NCBI RefSeq assembly: GCF_026013365.1
Contig: NZ_JAPDOE010000001.1
Coordinates: 1,736,001 to 1,800,000, forward strand
Direction: 5' to 3'
Source: Paenibacillus sp. LS1
GTDB lineage: Bacteria > Bacillota > Bacilli > Paenibacillales > Paenibacillaceae
Length of the DNA: 64,000 nt
Positions 27,043 to 36,693 of this stretch are shown here, piece after piece; position 1 is the stretch's first letter, and each line of letters opens with the position of its first letter. A model generated the notes under the pieces. That model ran no database searches. It worked only from the letters and a program-made list of their open reading frames with translations, and was not told the DNA's origin. The translations under genes were made by a program, and so were the position numbers.

Positions 27043-28290
27043 TCAACTTGCCGATGCTGCCTCTGCAACTTCTACAACCTCTGACCCATGATGCTTACGC
27101 TCCATGAACAGACTGAAGAGCAGTCCTAGCAAGCCCAATCCGGCAATAACTGCAGCATACAAAGGTACGGATATTAGACCCGTTTGGGTAATTGCATATC
27201 CGCCCAGATAGGCACCAGCTGCATTCCCCAGATTAAACGCGGAATGACTCGAAGTTGTCGCCAGCAGCGGCGCTTCACGGGTCATATTCATGATTCGAAT
27301 CTGCAATCCTGGCATAATACCAAAGGCCGCAACACCCCAAAAGAATATCGTAATTACCGCGAGATAAGGATTGTCCAGCGTAAGCGTAAGGATTGCCAGA
27401 AGAACCGCCAGTATCCCGAAATTGACGATCAGGGAAGGCATTAGTTTCCAGTCCGCCAGACGGCCGCCAAGCATGTTACCCAAGGTAACGCCGAAGCCGA
27501 ACAATACCAGAATCCAGGTCACATTCTGCTCAGCAAAACCACTAATGTCCACAAGCATCGGGGTGATGTACGTAAACACTGTGAATAGACTTCCACAGCC
27601 CATCGCGCCAACGAGCAGGATCAATAATACTTGTGGACGCACCAGGTTGCGGAACTGCTGTCCGAGGTTTGCAGGTGCTCCTTGAGGTAGAACAGGAATG
27701 AAACGAATGATACCAATTAACGAAATGATGCCCAGAATCGTAATCGCCCCGAAAGATGACCGCCATCCGAGCTGCTGTCCGATAAATGTACCAAACGGAA
27801 CACCAATGATGTTGGCGATCGTAAGCCCTGCGAGAACAACGGATACTGCTCCTGCCCTTCTCTCGGGTGCAACGAGCCGCGTTGCCATGATTGAACCTAC
27901 ACCCAGGAACGTACCATGGGCAAATGCTGTTAAAATCCGTGCCGAGATTAACAACCCGTAGGTGGGAGCAATGACAGACAATGCGTTACCGATGATGAAA
28001 ATGCACATGAGCAGCACCAGCAGTTTCTTCTGCGGAATCTTGTGTGTAAATACGGTCAATATCGGCGCACCTACCGCTACACCAAGCGCATATCCCGTAA
28101 TGAGTTGTCCTGCCTGTGGAATGCTCACATTCAGATCTGTTGCCACATTGGGCAACAGACCCATGATAATAAATTCAGTCATACCAATTGCAAAAGCTCC
28201 TATCGTCAGGCATAACAGGGATAACGGAAAAGCCCCTCGTTTACCAGACTGCGAAGCCTGTGGTTCTGTTGTGTGTTCTGTGGTGCCCAT
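27043..28290 (-). CDS. MFS transporter of the AraJ/YdhP efflux type
   Basis: 415 residues from the ATG at 28290 (AGGAGAAGAG upstream); about 12 transmembrane helices. The N-terminal TEFIIMGLLPNVATDLNVSIPQAGQLITGYALGVAVGAP block is the signature of the DHA1 subgroup containing AraJ, YdhP and NepI, usually exporters of sugars, purines or drugs. Its start lies 26 bases after the stop of the ADP-ribosylglycohydrolase, so the two are probably co-transcribed. Confidence 0.9.
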   Translation of the reverse strand: MGTTEHTTEPQASQSGKRGAFPLSLLCLTIGAFAIGMTEFIIMGLLPNVATDLNVSIPQAGQLITGYALGVAVGAPILTVFTHKIPQKKLLVLLMCIFIIGNALSVIAPTYGLLISARILTAFAHGTFLGVGSIMATRLVAPERRAGAVSVVLAGLTIANIIGVPFGTFIGQQLGWRSSFGAITILGIISLIGIIRFIPVLPQGAPANLGQQFRNLVRPQVLLILLVGAMGCGSLFTVFTYITPMLVDISGFAEQNVTWILVLFGFGVTLGNMLGGRLADWKLMPSLIVNFGILAVLLAILTLTLDNPYLAVITIFFWGVAAFGIMPGLQIRIMNMTREAPLLATTSSHSAFNLGNAAGAYLGGYAITQTGLISVPLYAAVIAGLGLLGLLFSLFMERKHHGSEVVEVAEAASAS

Positions 28291-28316
28291 AGATGTTCTC
28301 TTCTCCTGTCTCTTTA

Positions 28317-29243
28317 TCAACGTTTTTCTGTCGCCTTCAACCACAAGGCATCTGTTAATTGGTCAAACGTTTCACGCATGGCCAGCTTGTCCCGCCAGTG
28401 TGCCGGAATGCCGCTTAGCCCGTAATAAGCACCTGCGATTTGTCCGTACACCGCACCCGTGGTATCCGCATCATCACCCAGATTAACAGCTAGCAACGCG
28501 CCTTCCTCAAAGCTTGAGGATTTATGGAACGCCCATAATGCTGCTTCAAGTGAACGAACCACGTAGCCACTGCCCTTGATTTCTGGCGGTTCTTTGCTCT
28601 GATACGAACCCATGACAACCTCTTCAATTGCGGGTGAAAAAGTAAGCTCTTCCCTCCACTGTCGACATGTCTCTGGCATCAGCATGACGTTCTTGTCCGC
28701 TCCGCGCAAGCCAGCAACAAGTATCGCAGCCAGCACCTCACATGCTTCCACACTTTCCGTTGCTGCATGTGTTGTACGGGAGCTCAGCGCTGCATAATGA
28801 ACCGCCTCCTTCGGACGATTGGCGTAAGCCATCGCGACAGGCGCAAGTCTCATAATAGATCCATTGCCCGCTGTCATCGGGTCGGCTGATCCGCTGTAGG
28901 CTTCTCCAGTTAATTCAAACCTCTCCAAGGCACTTCGTGTGGCCCCGCCGATGTCAAAGCAGTCGCCTGTGCTGCTCATATACCCAACCTTGTACCAATT
29001 GGTATATCTGCGCATCTGATCCGCAGGATCAAAATCTGCCTTACGTACCAGACTTTCTGCCAGACATAAAGCCATGGATGTATCATCTGTCCACTGCCCG
29101 GCCTCAAGCCCGAATACGCCGCCTCCCACAATATCGGTAACAGGTTCGAACGTACCCGGAGGACTGAATTCAACCGTAGTTCCGAGCGCGTCACCCACTG
29201 CAAGCCCGATGAGGCAGCCATTGAAACGGTCCTTTTGCAGCAT
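28317..29243 (-). CDS. ADP-ribosylglycohydrolase family protein
   Basis: 308 residues. The family metal-binding motifs are present: GLAVGDALG at the N-terminus, GQWTDDTSMAL, GNGSIMRLAP, and the C-terminal NLGDDADTTGAVYGQIAGAYYG. These coordinate two Mg ions and hydrolyse ADP-ribose linkages on proteins or small molecules, as in DraG and ARH enzymes. GGGAGG precedes the ATG. Co-directional with the MFS gene downstream. Confidence 0.92.
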   Translation of the reverse strand: MLQKDRFNGCLIGLAVGDALGTTVEFSPPGTFEPVTDIVGGGVFGLEAGQWTDDTSMALCLAESLVRKADFDPADQMRRYTNWYKVGYMSSTGDCFDIGGATRSALERFELTGEAYSGSADPMTAGNGSIMRLAPVAMAYANRPKEAVHYAALSSRTTHAATESVEACEVLAAILVAGLRGADKNVMLMPETCRQWREELTFSPAIEEVVMGSYQSKEPPEIKGSGYVVRSLEAALWAFHKSSSFEEGALLAVNLGDDADTTGAVYGQIAGAYYGLSGIPAHWRDKLAMRETFDQLTDALWLKATEKR

Positions 29244-29744
29244 CTTTGTGTTCCTCCCTTACTCCATATACTTTCAGAATCTTTCTTTCATTTTCCCACA
29301 TCGCTTCATCCGGCGTAAAGCTAATAAATCCAATAACTTAAGTTCCATTTCTTCTATTCTAAAAGTGTCGAAAGCTGTTGAACGGTCAGTTCATCCAATT
29401 TTCATAAAAAAAGTTTTATTTTTTTGAACTGAAAAAACGGTTTATTCAGTACACCGCTTACATGTAAAGAGCTTAACGGTTTGCAACGTTTATTATTTTC
29501 TGAAAACAAGTCATTCACGCGAAAACTTTCAATGTAAACATTCATGACGCGCTTGACCCTTCAGTTTGTCCTATGTTACGGTTTTATTAGCTTCAACGCA
29601 TATTTTTTCCCAAATTAATATTCATTTTCGATCTACTGCGTCAACTAACATACCGCAGGTTAATGAATATACGGGAATGAATTTGCAGAAAACTTTCACT
29701 TTGTTTTATCCCCAAACTAATTCTGAAACAGGAGGAACAAATTT
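29244..29744. other. Divergent intergenic region, 500 bases
   Basis: Lies between the ADP-ribosylglycohydrolase and HAD genes. AT-rich with scattered short repeats; no gene, clear operator or confident promoter seen. AGGAGGAAC at the right end is the ribosome site of the HAD gene. Confidence 0.5.
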
Positions 29745-30413
29745 ATGATTAAGGCACTGGTGTTTGATTTCGACGGAACGATTATTGATACAGAGACAGC
29801 ATGGTATATTGCTTTTCGTGATGCTTACAAGGAACACGGCGTGGATTTAACCCTGGAGATGTATTCACAATGCATCGGTACCAGTCTGAAAACATTTAAT
29901 CCATATGAGTACCTCATCACAGATTTGAATCTTCCGATCGATCGGGAAGCGTTCAGGGAATCCGTTCAGTTGCAGCATGCTGCATTGATGAACAAAGAGG
30001 TGGTTCGTCCGGGCATTCAAGAATATCTTGATCAAGCACGTGAAGCCGGACTAAAACTGGCTGTGGCCTCTAGCTCCAAACGGGAGTGGGTCGAACAGCA
30101 TCTGGAACAACTGAAACTGAAAGATTATTTTGAAGTCATCCGTACGGCAGATGATGTTGCGAATGTGAAGCCTGACCCGGAACTTTACAATCAAGCGCTT
30201 GAAGCCCTTGGAGTAACTGCAGACGAAGCCGTAGCGATTGAGGATTCACCTAACGGCGCGCGTGCAGCTGCTGCGGCTGGTATGCACTGCGTAGTCATCT
30301 CGAATACCATCACAGGAACACTGGAATTCGATATGCCTCACCAACGGCTGTCTTGCTTGACCGACCTCGCATTTAACGATTTGATTTCGAAGCCACTCGT
30401 CACTACCGTCTAA
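29745..30413 (+). CDS. HAD-superfamily phosphatase, beta-phosphoglucomutase-like
   Basis: 222 residues. HAD motifs are intact: I, FDFDGTIIDTE; II, VASSSKREW; III, Lys in ADDVANVKPDPELY; IV, IEDSPNGARAA. A helical C1 cap lies between motifs I and II. It is followed 47 bases later by mannitol-1-phosphate dehydrogenase, and no PTS gene is in view. A plausible role is dephosphorylation of mannitol-1-phosphate (or another sugar phosphate), which would make the pair a mannitol-forming route; this is inferred from context. Confidence 0.9.
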   Translation: MIKALVFDFDGTIIDTETAWYIAFRDAYKEHGVDLTLEMYSQCIGTSLKTFNPYEYLITDLNLPIDREAFRESVQLQHAALMNKEVVRPGIQEYLDQAREAGLKLAVASSSKREWVEQHLEQLKLKDYFEVIRTADDVANVKPDPELYNQALEALGVTADEAVAIEDSPNGARAAAAAGMHCVVISNTITGTLEFDMPHQRLSCLTDLAFNDLISKPLVTTV

Positions 30414-30460
30414 GGTCTGCACGAATTTCGCGATTTAATCCTTAAAGGGGGAGTTCACAC

Positions 30461-31633
30461 ATGAAAGCTGTACATTTTGGTGCGGGCAATATAGGCCGCG
30501 GTTTTATCGGTCATATGTTGTCCGCTTCCGACTACGAAGTCTGCTTTGTCGCACGTAACCCAAAGAAAATCTCCATGCTGCAAGAGAGACAGGAATATCC
30601 GATTACCCTGGCTAATAGGGATCAGGATACAACGATTGTCAACAACGTGACCGCTATCAATGTGAGTGAAGAGGATCGTGTTGCTGAAGAAATCGCTTCA
30701 GCCGATCTGATCACAACCGCCGTGGGTGTATCTGCACTCGGAGATATCGCCGAGCCGATCGCCAAAGGCATTCAACTTCGCATGAAAAACAATAATCAGG
30801 CTCCACTGCATATTATCGCTTGTGAGAATGCCATCGGTGGCAGCACTCGACTGAAGAAACGCATCTATCCATTCCTGGATGAACCAACCCGTAAAAAAGC
30901 CGAACGTTATGTTTCTTTCCCCAATGCAGCTGTGGACCGGATTGTTCCGGCTCAAAACCACAAGGACCCGCTGCAGGTCACTGTTGAACCTTTTTACGAA
31001 TGGGTCGTTCATCGTCCAGCACTTCTGGATGGTTTTAAGAAAATAGATGGCGTCCACTATGTGGATTCGCTTGAACCTTATATTGAGCGTAAAATGTTTA
31101 CGGTAAATACAGGTCACTGTGTCGCCGCATACTTCGGCTATCTCGAAGGATTCAAGACAATCCGCCAGGTGATGAGTAATTCCACCCTGCGGGCCAAAGT
31201 GCGCCATGTTATGGAAGAGACCGGTCAGATGCTCATACAGAAGCATGGATTCAACGCTCAGAAGCATAACAAATATATCGACACCATACTGGAACGCTTC
31301 GCCAATCCTAACCTGACGGATCAGGTGACCCGGGTCGGACGTTCCCCCCTTCGCAAGCTTTCGCCTCATGATCGGCTTGTTCGCCCAGCGATGCAGGCCA
31401 GTGAATTCGGAATTGAAATTCCTCATTTAACTTCTGCTATGGCGGCCGCAATGCTGTTCAATGATGAACGCGACGAGGAAGCCATGAAGCTCCAATACAT
31501 GATTCGCGAAGAGGGTGTCTCCACCTTCATCCGTGAACGCATGGGAATTCCCGACGAACATCCCGTTCATCAGAATGTGATCGCCCGCTATCAAGAACTG
31601 AGAGGGCGCAAGGAATCGACTATACTAACCTGA
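30461..31633 (+). CDS. mtlD: Mannitol-1-phosphate 5-dehydrogenase
   Basis: 390 residues. N-terminal Rossmann motif FGAGNIGRGFIG, then TTAVGVSALGDIA, IACENAIGGSTRL, FPNAAVDRIVP (substrate pocket) and the catalytic Lys region ERKMFTVNTGHCVAAYFGY are all as in MtlD. It interconverts fructose-6-phosphate and mannitol-1-phosphate with NAD. Usual family length is 380-390. GGGGGAG lies before the ATG. The neighbour is a HAD phosphatase rather than the mtlA/mtlF transport genes, pointing to synthesis as well as catabolism. Confidence 0.95.
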   Translation: MKAVHFGAGNIGRGFIGHMLSASDYEVCFVARNPKKISMLQERQEYPITLANRDQDTTIVNNVTAINVSEEDRVAEEIASADLITTAVGVSALGDIAEPIAKGIQLRMKNNNQAPLHIIACENAIGGSTRLKKRIYPFLDEPTRKKAERYVSFPNAAVDRIVPAQNHKDPLQVTVEPFYEWVVHRPALLDGFKKIDGVHYVDSLEPYIERKMFTVNTGHCVAAYFGYLEGFKTIRQVMSNSTLRAKVRHVMEETGQMLIQKHGFNAQKHNKYIDTILERFANPNLTDQVTRVGRSPLRKLSPHDRLVRPAMQASEFGIEIPHLTSAMAAAMLFNDERDEEAMKLQYMIREEGVSTFIRERMGIPDEHPVHQNVIARYQELRGRKESTILT

Positions 31634-31690
31634 TATGATCATTAGGGTTACTGGTTCGATCCCGCAAACTGAATATAAGTATGGCCAAGA

Positions 31691-31731
31691 AGCCGGGAAG
31701 AACCTATGCATCAGCATCGTTCCTTCCGGCT
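31691..31731 (+). terminator. Terminator after mtlD
   Basis: Imperfect stem AGCCGG..GAAC / GTTC..CCGGCT followed by TCTTTGTCTTT. Confidence 0.7.
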
Positions 31732-31781
31732 CTTTGTCTTTGCACGGCACGACATATTCTATAATATAGTAACAGCAAAAA

Positions 31782-31819
31782 AAACAGCGCATCTCCTCTA
31801 TCAAGGAAACACGCTGTTT
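31782..31819 (-). terminator. Terminator for the leftward lipoprotein gene
   Basis: AAACAGCG / CGCTGTTT stem; on the minus strand the right arm is followed by a run of eight Ts. Confidence 0.8.
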
Positions 31820-31883
31820 AATGGTCGATTTAACTCACTTTATCGTTTGGCTTTAACTTTGTAGTCTGTAGCTCATCCATTTT

Positions 31884-32774
31884 CTACTCATTCATGATGG
31901 AATTAAGGGATGCATATGCCATGGGCAGGAAACCTTCAGACGGTTCACCAATAGGTGCATGGATGTGGAAAACGAAACCATTGCCGTCTAGGTCTTTAAC
32001 AATAAAATACTCTGTTTTCTTATCATTCTGGGACATCATGTACAGTTTTGCATCCTTCATCGGCCCATTGCTGAGTTGTTCAGCCGTTAATTGCTTCACT
32101 TCTCCGGTCTCGGACAACTCTTCCTTGGCATTCATCTTCAGCGTATCCAGATTGTAATCCGCTGGCAGCTTCTCAATCTCTACCTCATAATCCGGATCAA
32201 TCTTCATTGTTAACTCCTGGTCTTCCGCGTCAAAAGCCATCGGCTCAAACACATAAAGTGAATAACCTTTCGCTTGTGCCAGTGTCACTGGGCGCTTCTC
32301 GGTCATTCCTTCTACCGTCACTTCCAGCTCTGACGTCTTCGGACGATCAGACGTTACAGTACCGCCTGCATTGGAACCGTTATTGTCATCACCTGATTCG
32401 ATTTTTGCAATCTCAGTGAGTACCAGCTGTTTCGTTGTTGCATCAATCGTTTTCTCTACATATTTGAAACGAACTGAATCTTCGTCATCGATATCATCCA
32501 GTGACTTCTGCAGATTTTCGCCCACCTGGAATGACATCGGTTCTTCATTCACTCGAATCTCCACGGTGTGCGGATCAGCCCATCCAGTCAGAATACCTTC
32601 GGCTTCTATAACAACACTTTCATTCGGCTGTTGCTCCGGTGCGGGTGACTGTTCTTCCGTATTATTCACTGGTGGCTGTGCAGCAGGACTGCTGTTCCCA
32701 CAGGCCACAAGCGAGAATCCCATAAGTAAAACCAAGAGTGATGTACTGACTTTCATTGTATTTCCTTTTCGCAT
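31884..32774 (-). CDS. Lipoprotein of unknown function
   Basis: 296 residues. Lipoprotein signal with lipobox LVAC (Cys25), a Pro/Gln/Glu-rich linker, a small beta domain (GILTGWADPHTVEIRVNEEPMSFQV), a second acidic linker and a C-terminal beta-rich domain ending in MAYASLNSIMNE. Expected on the outer face of the membrane. Paenibacillus-type surface lipoprotein; no enzymatic motif seen. GGAGGTG lies seven bases before the ATG. Confidence 0.8.
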   Translation of the reverse strand: MRKGNTMKVSTSLLVLLMGFSLVACGNSSPAAQPPVNNTEEQSPAPEQQPNESVVIEAEGILTGWADPHTVEIRVNEEPMSFQVGENLQKSLDDIDDEDSVRFKYVEKTIDATTKQLVLTEIAKIESGDDNNGSNAGGTVTSDRPKTSELEVTVEGMTEKRPVTLAQAKGYSLYVFEPMAFDAEDQELTMKIDPDYEVEIEKLPADYNLDTLKMNAKEELSETGEVKQLTAEQLSNGPMKDAKLYMMSQNDKKTEYFIVKDLDGNGFVFHIHAPIGEPSEGFLPMAYASLNSIMNE

Positions 32775-32916
32775 ATGAACACCTCCGTTAGCTTATACGC
32801 AATGATGCTTGTCCATGTTGCTTCTCATCCATTGGCTTGGCTGTATACTAGTACTTACACGGGAGACAGGCGGCTCAATCATGCAAAATGTCTGAATGGT
32901 GACTCAGATCCTCTGC

Positions 32917-33570
32917 TCAACTGGCCTGATCCATCTGTACCAGTTTCGCATTGGCTCCGTTAAATGCTTTGGTCTGCAGGTTGAATTGCTTTCGGAATTC
33001 AGCAAGCTGCGCATATTCGCTATTCCGTACCCGAATGGCTCGCTTGATCTTCACCAGATTAGGTTCCACACTTTCACTCATCAGGCCATATAACTGCTCA
33101 TCTGCATTCAGACTCTGCTGATACGAAGCCACGAAATTTTCAAATGCACGTGCTCTTGCTTCAAATTGATCCAACACCTTCTCAGCCTGGGCCAACGTTT
33201 CTTCATTTTCAAACGATAGTTCCTTAAGGGAGCTGCGCAGGGCCACCGTCTTCTCGTTGGTTTCTTTCATGGCCTCTTCCGCCTGCTTCAACAACGTTCT
33301 TCGTTCATGAATATGCTCTGCTGCCTGATCCAGAAGTGCTTCGAGATCACTGTTTTTGTTCTTGCCTTTATCTAAGATAGTCTTGTATAACTTCATGTCT
33401 TCCTGCTCATGACCAGCCAGGGCCTTCAAGCTATGATCGATCGCCTGACCGCTGAGCACCAATTGATTCACCTGATTTGCCGCAGGCTCCTGCGGCTCTC
33501 CACAACCACTTGCCAGCAGCATTAGCAATACGCTAACTGCCGCAAGCGCCATTTTTTTACTCGTTAGCAC
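32917..33570 (-). CDS. YkyA-like lipoprotein
   Basis: 217 residues from a GTG (AAGGG upstream). Lipobox LASGC (Cys ~23), then an almost wholly helical coiled-coil body (EALLDQAAEHIHERRTLLKQ, LAQAEKVLDQFEARAR) and a C-terminal VRNSEYAQLAEFRKQFN segment. Length and layout match the YkyA family of putative cell-wall-binding lipoproteins of Bacillus. Lies beside a polysaccharide deacetylase on the same strand, consistent with an envelope role. Confidence 0.78.
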   Translation of the reverse strand: MLTSKKMALAAVSVLLMLLASGCGEPQEPAANQVNQLVLSGQAIDHSLKALAGHEQEDMKLYKTILDKGKNKNSDLEALLDQAAEHIHERRTLLKQAEEAMKETNEKTVALRSSLKELSFENEETLAQAEKVLDQFEARARAFENFVASYQQSLNADEQLYGLMSESVEPNLVKIKRAIRVRNSEYAQLAEFRKQFNLQTKAFNGANAKLVQMDQAS

Positions 33571-33607
33571 CCAAGCCCTTCCTCTCTTGCATCATCTTGT
33601 TGTTATA

Positions 33608-34516
33608 TTACAAGCGGCTATCTCCGCTAAAATTGGCTATCCAATGTGCATCTGGATCGTATACTTCGAACTCGTAGCCCCGATCTTCCAAAAGTTTCAG
33701 AATCCGTGGCAAAGCCTGAACCGTCTGCTCCCGCTCATGCATCAGAATCACTTCCTTATCCCGATGTACACTTTTGCTCACGCGAGCCACAATTTTATCC
33801 GGCTGACCGGGAAGATTCCAATCGAGTGAATCTGTCGTCCAGTCCCACATTTTGAACCCAGCCGCCGCAATGTCACCTCTGAACTTTTCACCGATCTGTG
33901 GACTACTGCCATAAGGTGCACGAATAAGATGAGGTGTAAAACCAATCAAGTCCTGCACCATCTTCTGCTCCTTCTTAAACTCTTTCACAAAGTTTGCAGA
34001 ACTGCCGCTCTTATACAGCTTTTTATAGTTGTGCGTCATGCTGTGGAGTCCGGGATAACTGCCTTCCTTCAATAGCCGTTTCACTGCTTCCGGATGCTGA
34101 TTCAACTGACGTCCGATCATAAAAAAGGTAGCTTTCGCCTCATGCTGCTTCAATATATCCAGCAGTTGTTCTGTATATTCAGTTGGCCCATCATCGAACG
34201 TTATGTATGCCAATTTGCGAACCTGACCCTGGAACCGTGCCGGCTCCTCCTTCGCATCCGGAGTAACTTGTATCATGCCGAGCTTGGCGGGCTGTTCTAT
34301 TACAGTAATCGGAGGCGGCGCCACAACGCTTTTGATCCAATGCGTCATGCCAAGGAATACATATGTAATACCGGTAACGAATAGTACCAGGAGCATTAGA
34401 GCTATGCTAATCCTTCCATACCGGATTTTTCTTCGTTTATGTGTTTTCGTGCGACTTGTGCTAGGCGGAATACTGCCACGTTCTCCCGCTCTCTCTTGTT
34501 GGACTCTCACTGTCAT
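33608..34516 (-). CDS. Membrane-anchored polysaccharide deacetylase (NodB domain)
   Basis: 302 residues. Basic N-terminus and one transmembrane helix (~38-58), then the NodB domain: motif 1 TFDDGP, motif 2 HSMTH (metal-binding His pair), motif 3 RAPYGSS, motif 4 DWTTDSLDW, motif 5 VILMHE. It should remove acetyl groups from GlcNAc or MurNAc in peptidoglycan or another envelope polysaccharide outside the cell. AAGGAAG lies before the ATG. Confidence 0.92.
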   Translation of the reverse strand: MTVRVQQERAGERGSIPPSTSRTKTHKRRKIRYGRISIALMLLVLFVTGITYVFLGMTHWIKSVVAPPPITVIEQPAKLGMIQVTPDAKEEPARFQGQVRKLAYITFDDGPTEYTEQLLDILKQHEAKATFFMIGRQLNQHPEAVKRLLKEGSYPGLHSMTHNYKKLYKSGSSANFVKEFKKEQKMVQDLIGFTPHLIRAPYGSSPQIGEKFRGDIAAAGFKMWDWTTDSLDWNLPGQPDKIVARVSKSVHRDKEVILMHEREQTVQALPRILKLLEDRGYEFEVYDPDAHWIANFSGDSRL

Positions 34517-34738
34517 GCCACTTCCTTACTTTCATTTTTTCCCGATTATTGGTATATTATCTCGTTTCATGTCTCTATATAGAAGATTAATAGAAAAATG
34601 GATCGGGAGAATGACAGAATAGTTACAAGCCCGGTTACAATCTACTTATCTCTTCGTTCTCTTTATCTTTCCTGCGGTTACCTTCTCCTGTATAATAAAG
34701 TGATTTACGCCATCAGACTTCAAGAAGGAGCTACACCC

Positions 34739-35683
34739 ATGACAAGCTTGAACCGGGCCGGCAGATCCATCTATCTGCTGTTCTTTGTCGGCATTATCGC
34801 CATTTCTTTTTCTTCGATCTTTGTACGCTGGTCTACCGCAGATGTTGCGGTCATTGCGATGTACCGTCTATTTTTGACCAATCTGCTTATGCTGCCTTTT
34901 GTCTGGAAATACAGACATGAGATGATGCGTCTGAGCTTACGGCAATGGGGCTTGCTGCTTGCATCCGGTGTGATGCTGGCCCTTCATTTTCTACTCTGGA
35001 TGGGTTCGCTGCGGCTCACCAGTGTTGCCAGTTCCACCGTTATTCTCGCGCTGGAGCCTATACTGATTCTTGCCGGTTCGGTATGGCTGTTCAAAGCCAA
35101 AATTAACCGCATGATGATCATCGGCATGGGCATCGCCCTGCTTGGATCAATCGTCATTGGTGCTGGAGATTTCCAGTTAGCAGGTACTGCACTGCAAGGT
35201 GATGTCCTGTCTTTGCTTGGCACAATCGCAGTCGCCGTTCATATGCTGTTGGGACAATTTTTGCGAGCGGGACTTAGTGCATTTTCGTATAACTTCTGGG
35301 TGTTCTTTGTCGCTGCTTGCACGCTGGCGGTATATAATCTGATCATGGGCCATCCGTTCGGGGGCTATGCTGCGTCAGAGTGGGGAATCTTCCTGCTGCT
35401 CGCCATTGTGCCAACGATCTTTGGACACTATCTCTTCAACTGGCTGCTTCAATATATGAATGCAACGACGGTATCCATGGGCGTACTTGGGGAACCCGTA
35501 TTCTCTTCTTTGCTGGCCTGGATGCTGCTCGGCGAATCCCTCAGTGCATTACAGATGTCTGCCGGGGTCGTCATTATATTCGGGGTATGGATCTTCATTC
35601 GATATGGCAAAACCAAACCTCAACCCATTCCTGCTGATGCTCCTATCGCTGGCAAAGGGCCTGTTGAACCTACAGTGGTGTAA
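34739..35683 (+). CDS. EamA-family (drug/metabolite) transporter
   Basis: 314 residues, ten transmembrane helices as two EamA repeats: the first starts FSSIFVRWSTADVAVIAMYRLF and ends with ALEPILILAGSVWLF; the second contains YLFNWLLQYMNATTVSMGVLGEPVFSSLLAWMLLGE. ATG chosen at 34739 with AAGAAGGAG eight bases upstream; the frame stays open upstream without a comparable site. Substrate unknown; relatives export amino acids or metabolites. Confidence 0.9.
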   Translation: MTSLNRAGRSIYLLFFVGIIAISFSSIFVRWSTADVAVIAMYRLFLTNLLMLPFVWKYRHEMMRLSLRQWGLLLASGVMLALHFLLWMGSLRLTSVASSTVILALEPILILAGSVWLFKAKINRMMIIGMGIALLGSIVIGAGDFQLAGTALQGDVLSLLGTIAVAVHMLLGQFLRAGLSAFSYNFWVFFVAACTLAVYNLIMGHPFGGYAASEWGIFLLLAIVPTIFGHYLFNWLLQYMNATTVSMGVLGEPVFSSLLAWMLLGESLSALQMSAGVVIIFGVWIFIRYGKTKPQPIPADAPIAGKGPVEPTVV

Positions 35684-35782
35684 CTTGCGTTTGTATTAGG
35701 ATTTTTGTAAAAAACAACTGGGACCTGCACCACGCAGATTCCGGTTGAATCCATCCCACTACATATAAGGCGGTGTATTTTC

Positions 35783-36619
35783 ATGAAAAATATTGTATCC
35801 ATGCGCTGGCTGCTCGCCAGAATGTACGAACCGGATGTCGTCATTGCAGATTGCCGATTCTTGCTCGGTCAACCGGAGGCTGGAAAACAAGCCTATGAAG
35901 CTGGACATATTCCAGGAGCTGTCTATCTCGATCTGGAAAAAGATCTGTCTTCTCCTGTGTCTACGCACGGAGGACGTCACCCGCTTCCTGATCCGGCTGA
36001 ACTGGCTAATCGTCTCGCCAAAGCGGGCATTGGCTCCAATAGTCGAATTGTTGCCTATGATGATCAAGGCGGCATGAATGCATCTCGTCTTTGGTGGCTG
36101 CTGCGCTACATCGGTCATGAGCAGGTGTACATTATGGACGAAGGCTTCTCCGCTTGGCAAAATGCCAAGTTCCCCGTGACCACAGATGTGCCCGTGCAGA
36201 TCCCTTCTTCCTTTGAGGTGAATGTGCAGCCAGCCATGCTGGCAAGTGTAGAGGATGTGCAACAAGCTTCGGCAAGTGGCAATGCCGTGCTGATCGATTC
36301 TCGCGATGCCCGCCGCTACGCTGGATTAGAGGAACCGATTGATGCCAAGGCCGGACATATTCCGGGTGCGGTGAATTATTTTTGGAAAGATGTGTTGGAT
36401 TGGGATGGACGTTGGACAGGTACTGAGGTGTTAGAAGAACGTTTCAGTAAGCTGGACAAGGATGGTGCGATTATCGTGTATTGTGGCTCCGGCGTATCAG
36501 CCTGCCCGAATGTGATTGCACTGGAAGAAGCGGGATTCTCGAATGTGAAGCTGTATTCCGGAAGCTGGAGCGACTGGATTAGTTATGAGGAGAACCCGGT
36601 GGCTACAGGGGAAAAATAA
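35783..36619 (+). CDS. Two-domain sulfurtransferase (rhodanese / 3-mercaptopyruvate type), intact copy
   Basis: 278 residues, two rhodanese modules. The N-terminal one has AGHIPGAVYLDLEKDLS and HPLPDP, and lacks a catalytic Cys. The C-terminal one has IDSRDARRYAG and the active loop VYCGSGVSACPN with the persulfide-forming Cys. It moves sulfur from thiosulfate or mercaptopyruvate to cyanide or another acceptor. This gene is the left bracket of the AT-rich island: a rearranged second copy (47982-48805) and a 3' fragment (50828-50935) lie 12 and 14 kb downstream in the same direction. Confidence 0.94.
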   Translation: MKNIVSMRWLLARMYEPDVVIADCRFLLGQPEAGKQAYEAGHIPGAVYLDLEKDLSSPVSTHGGRHPLPDPAELANRLAKAGIGSNSRIVAYDDQGGMNASRLWWLLRYIGHEQVYIMDEGFSAWQNAKFPVTTDVPVQIPSSFEVNVQPAMLASVEDVQQASASGNAVLIDSRDARRYAGLEEPIDAKAGHIPGAVNYFWKDVLDWDGRWTGTEVLEERFSKLDKDGAIIVYCGSGVSACPNVIALEEAGFSNVKLYSGSWSDWISYEENPVATGEK

Positions 36620-36653
36620 GAATGTAGCGAGGGTGTACATTATCTCAAAGAGG

Positions 36654-36693
36654 AATACACCGCCATGCAGGCTGACGCCTGGGGCGGTGTATT
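36654..36693 (+). terminator. Terminator after the intact sulfurtransferase gene
   Basis: Eleven-base perfect stem AATACACCGCC / GGCGGTGTATT. A diverged version follows the second copy near 48823-48864, so the duplication included the terminator. Confidence 0.8.

Noticed and set aside
29553..29577. TTGACC / TATGTT as a promoter for the HAD-mtlD pair
   Set aside because: The spacer is only 13 bases, too short for sigma-A.
30698..31426. 242-codon leftward frame inside mtlD
   Set aside because: Wholly antisense to an unambiguous mannitol-1-phosphate dehydrogenase.
35759..36265. 168-codon leftward frame inside the intact sulfurtransferase, and a similar one at 47954-48526
   Set aside because: Antisense shadows that appear in both copies because the sense sequences are homologous.
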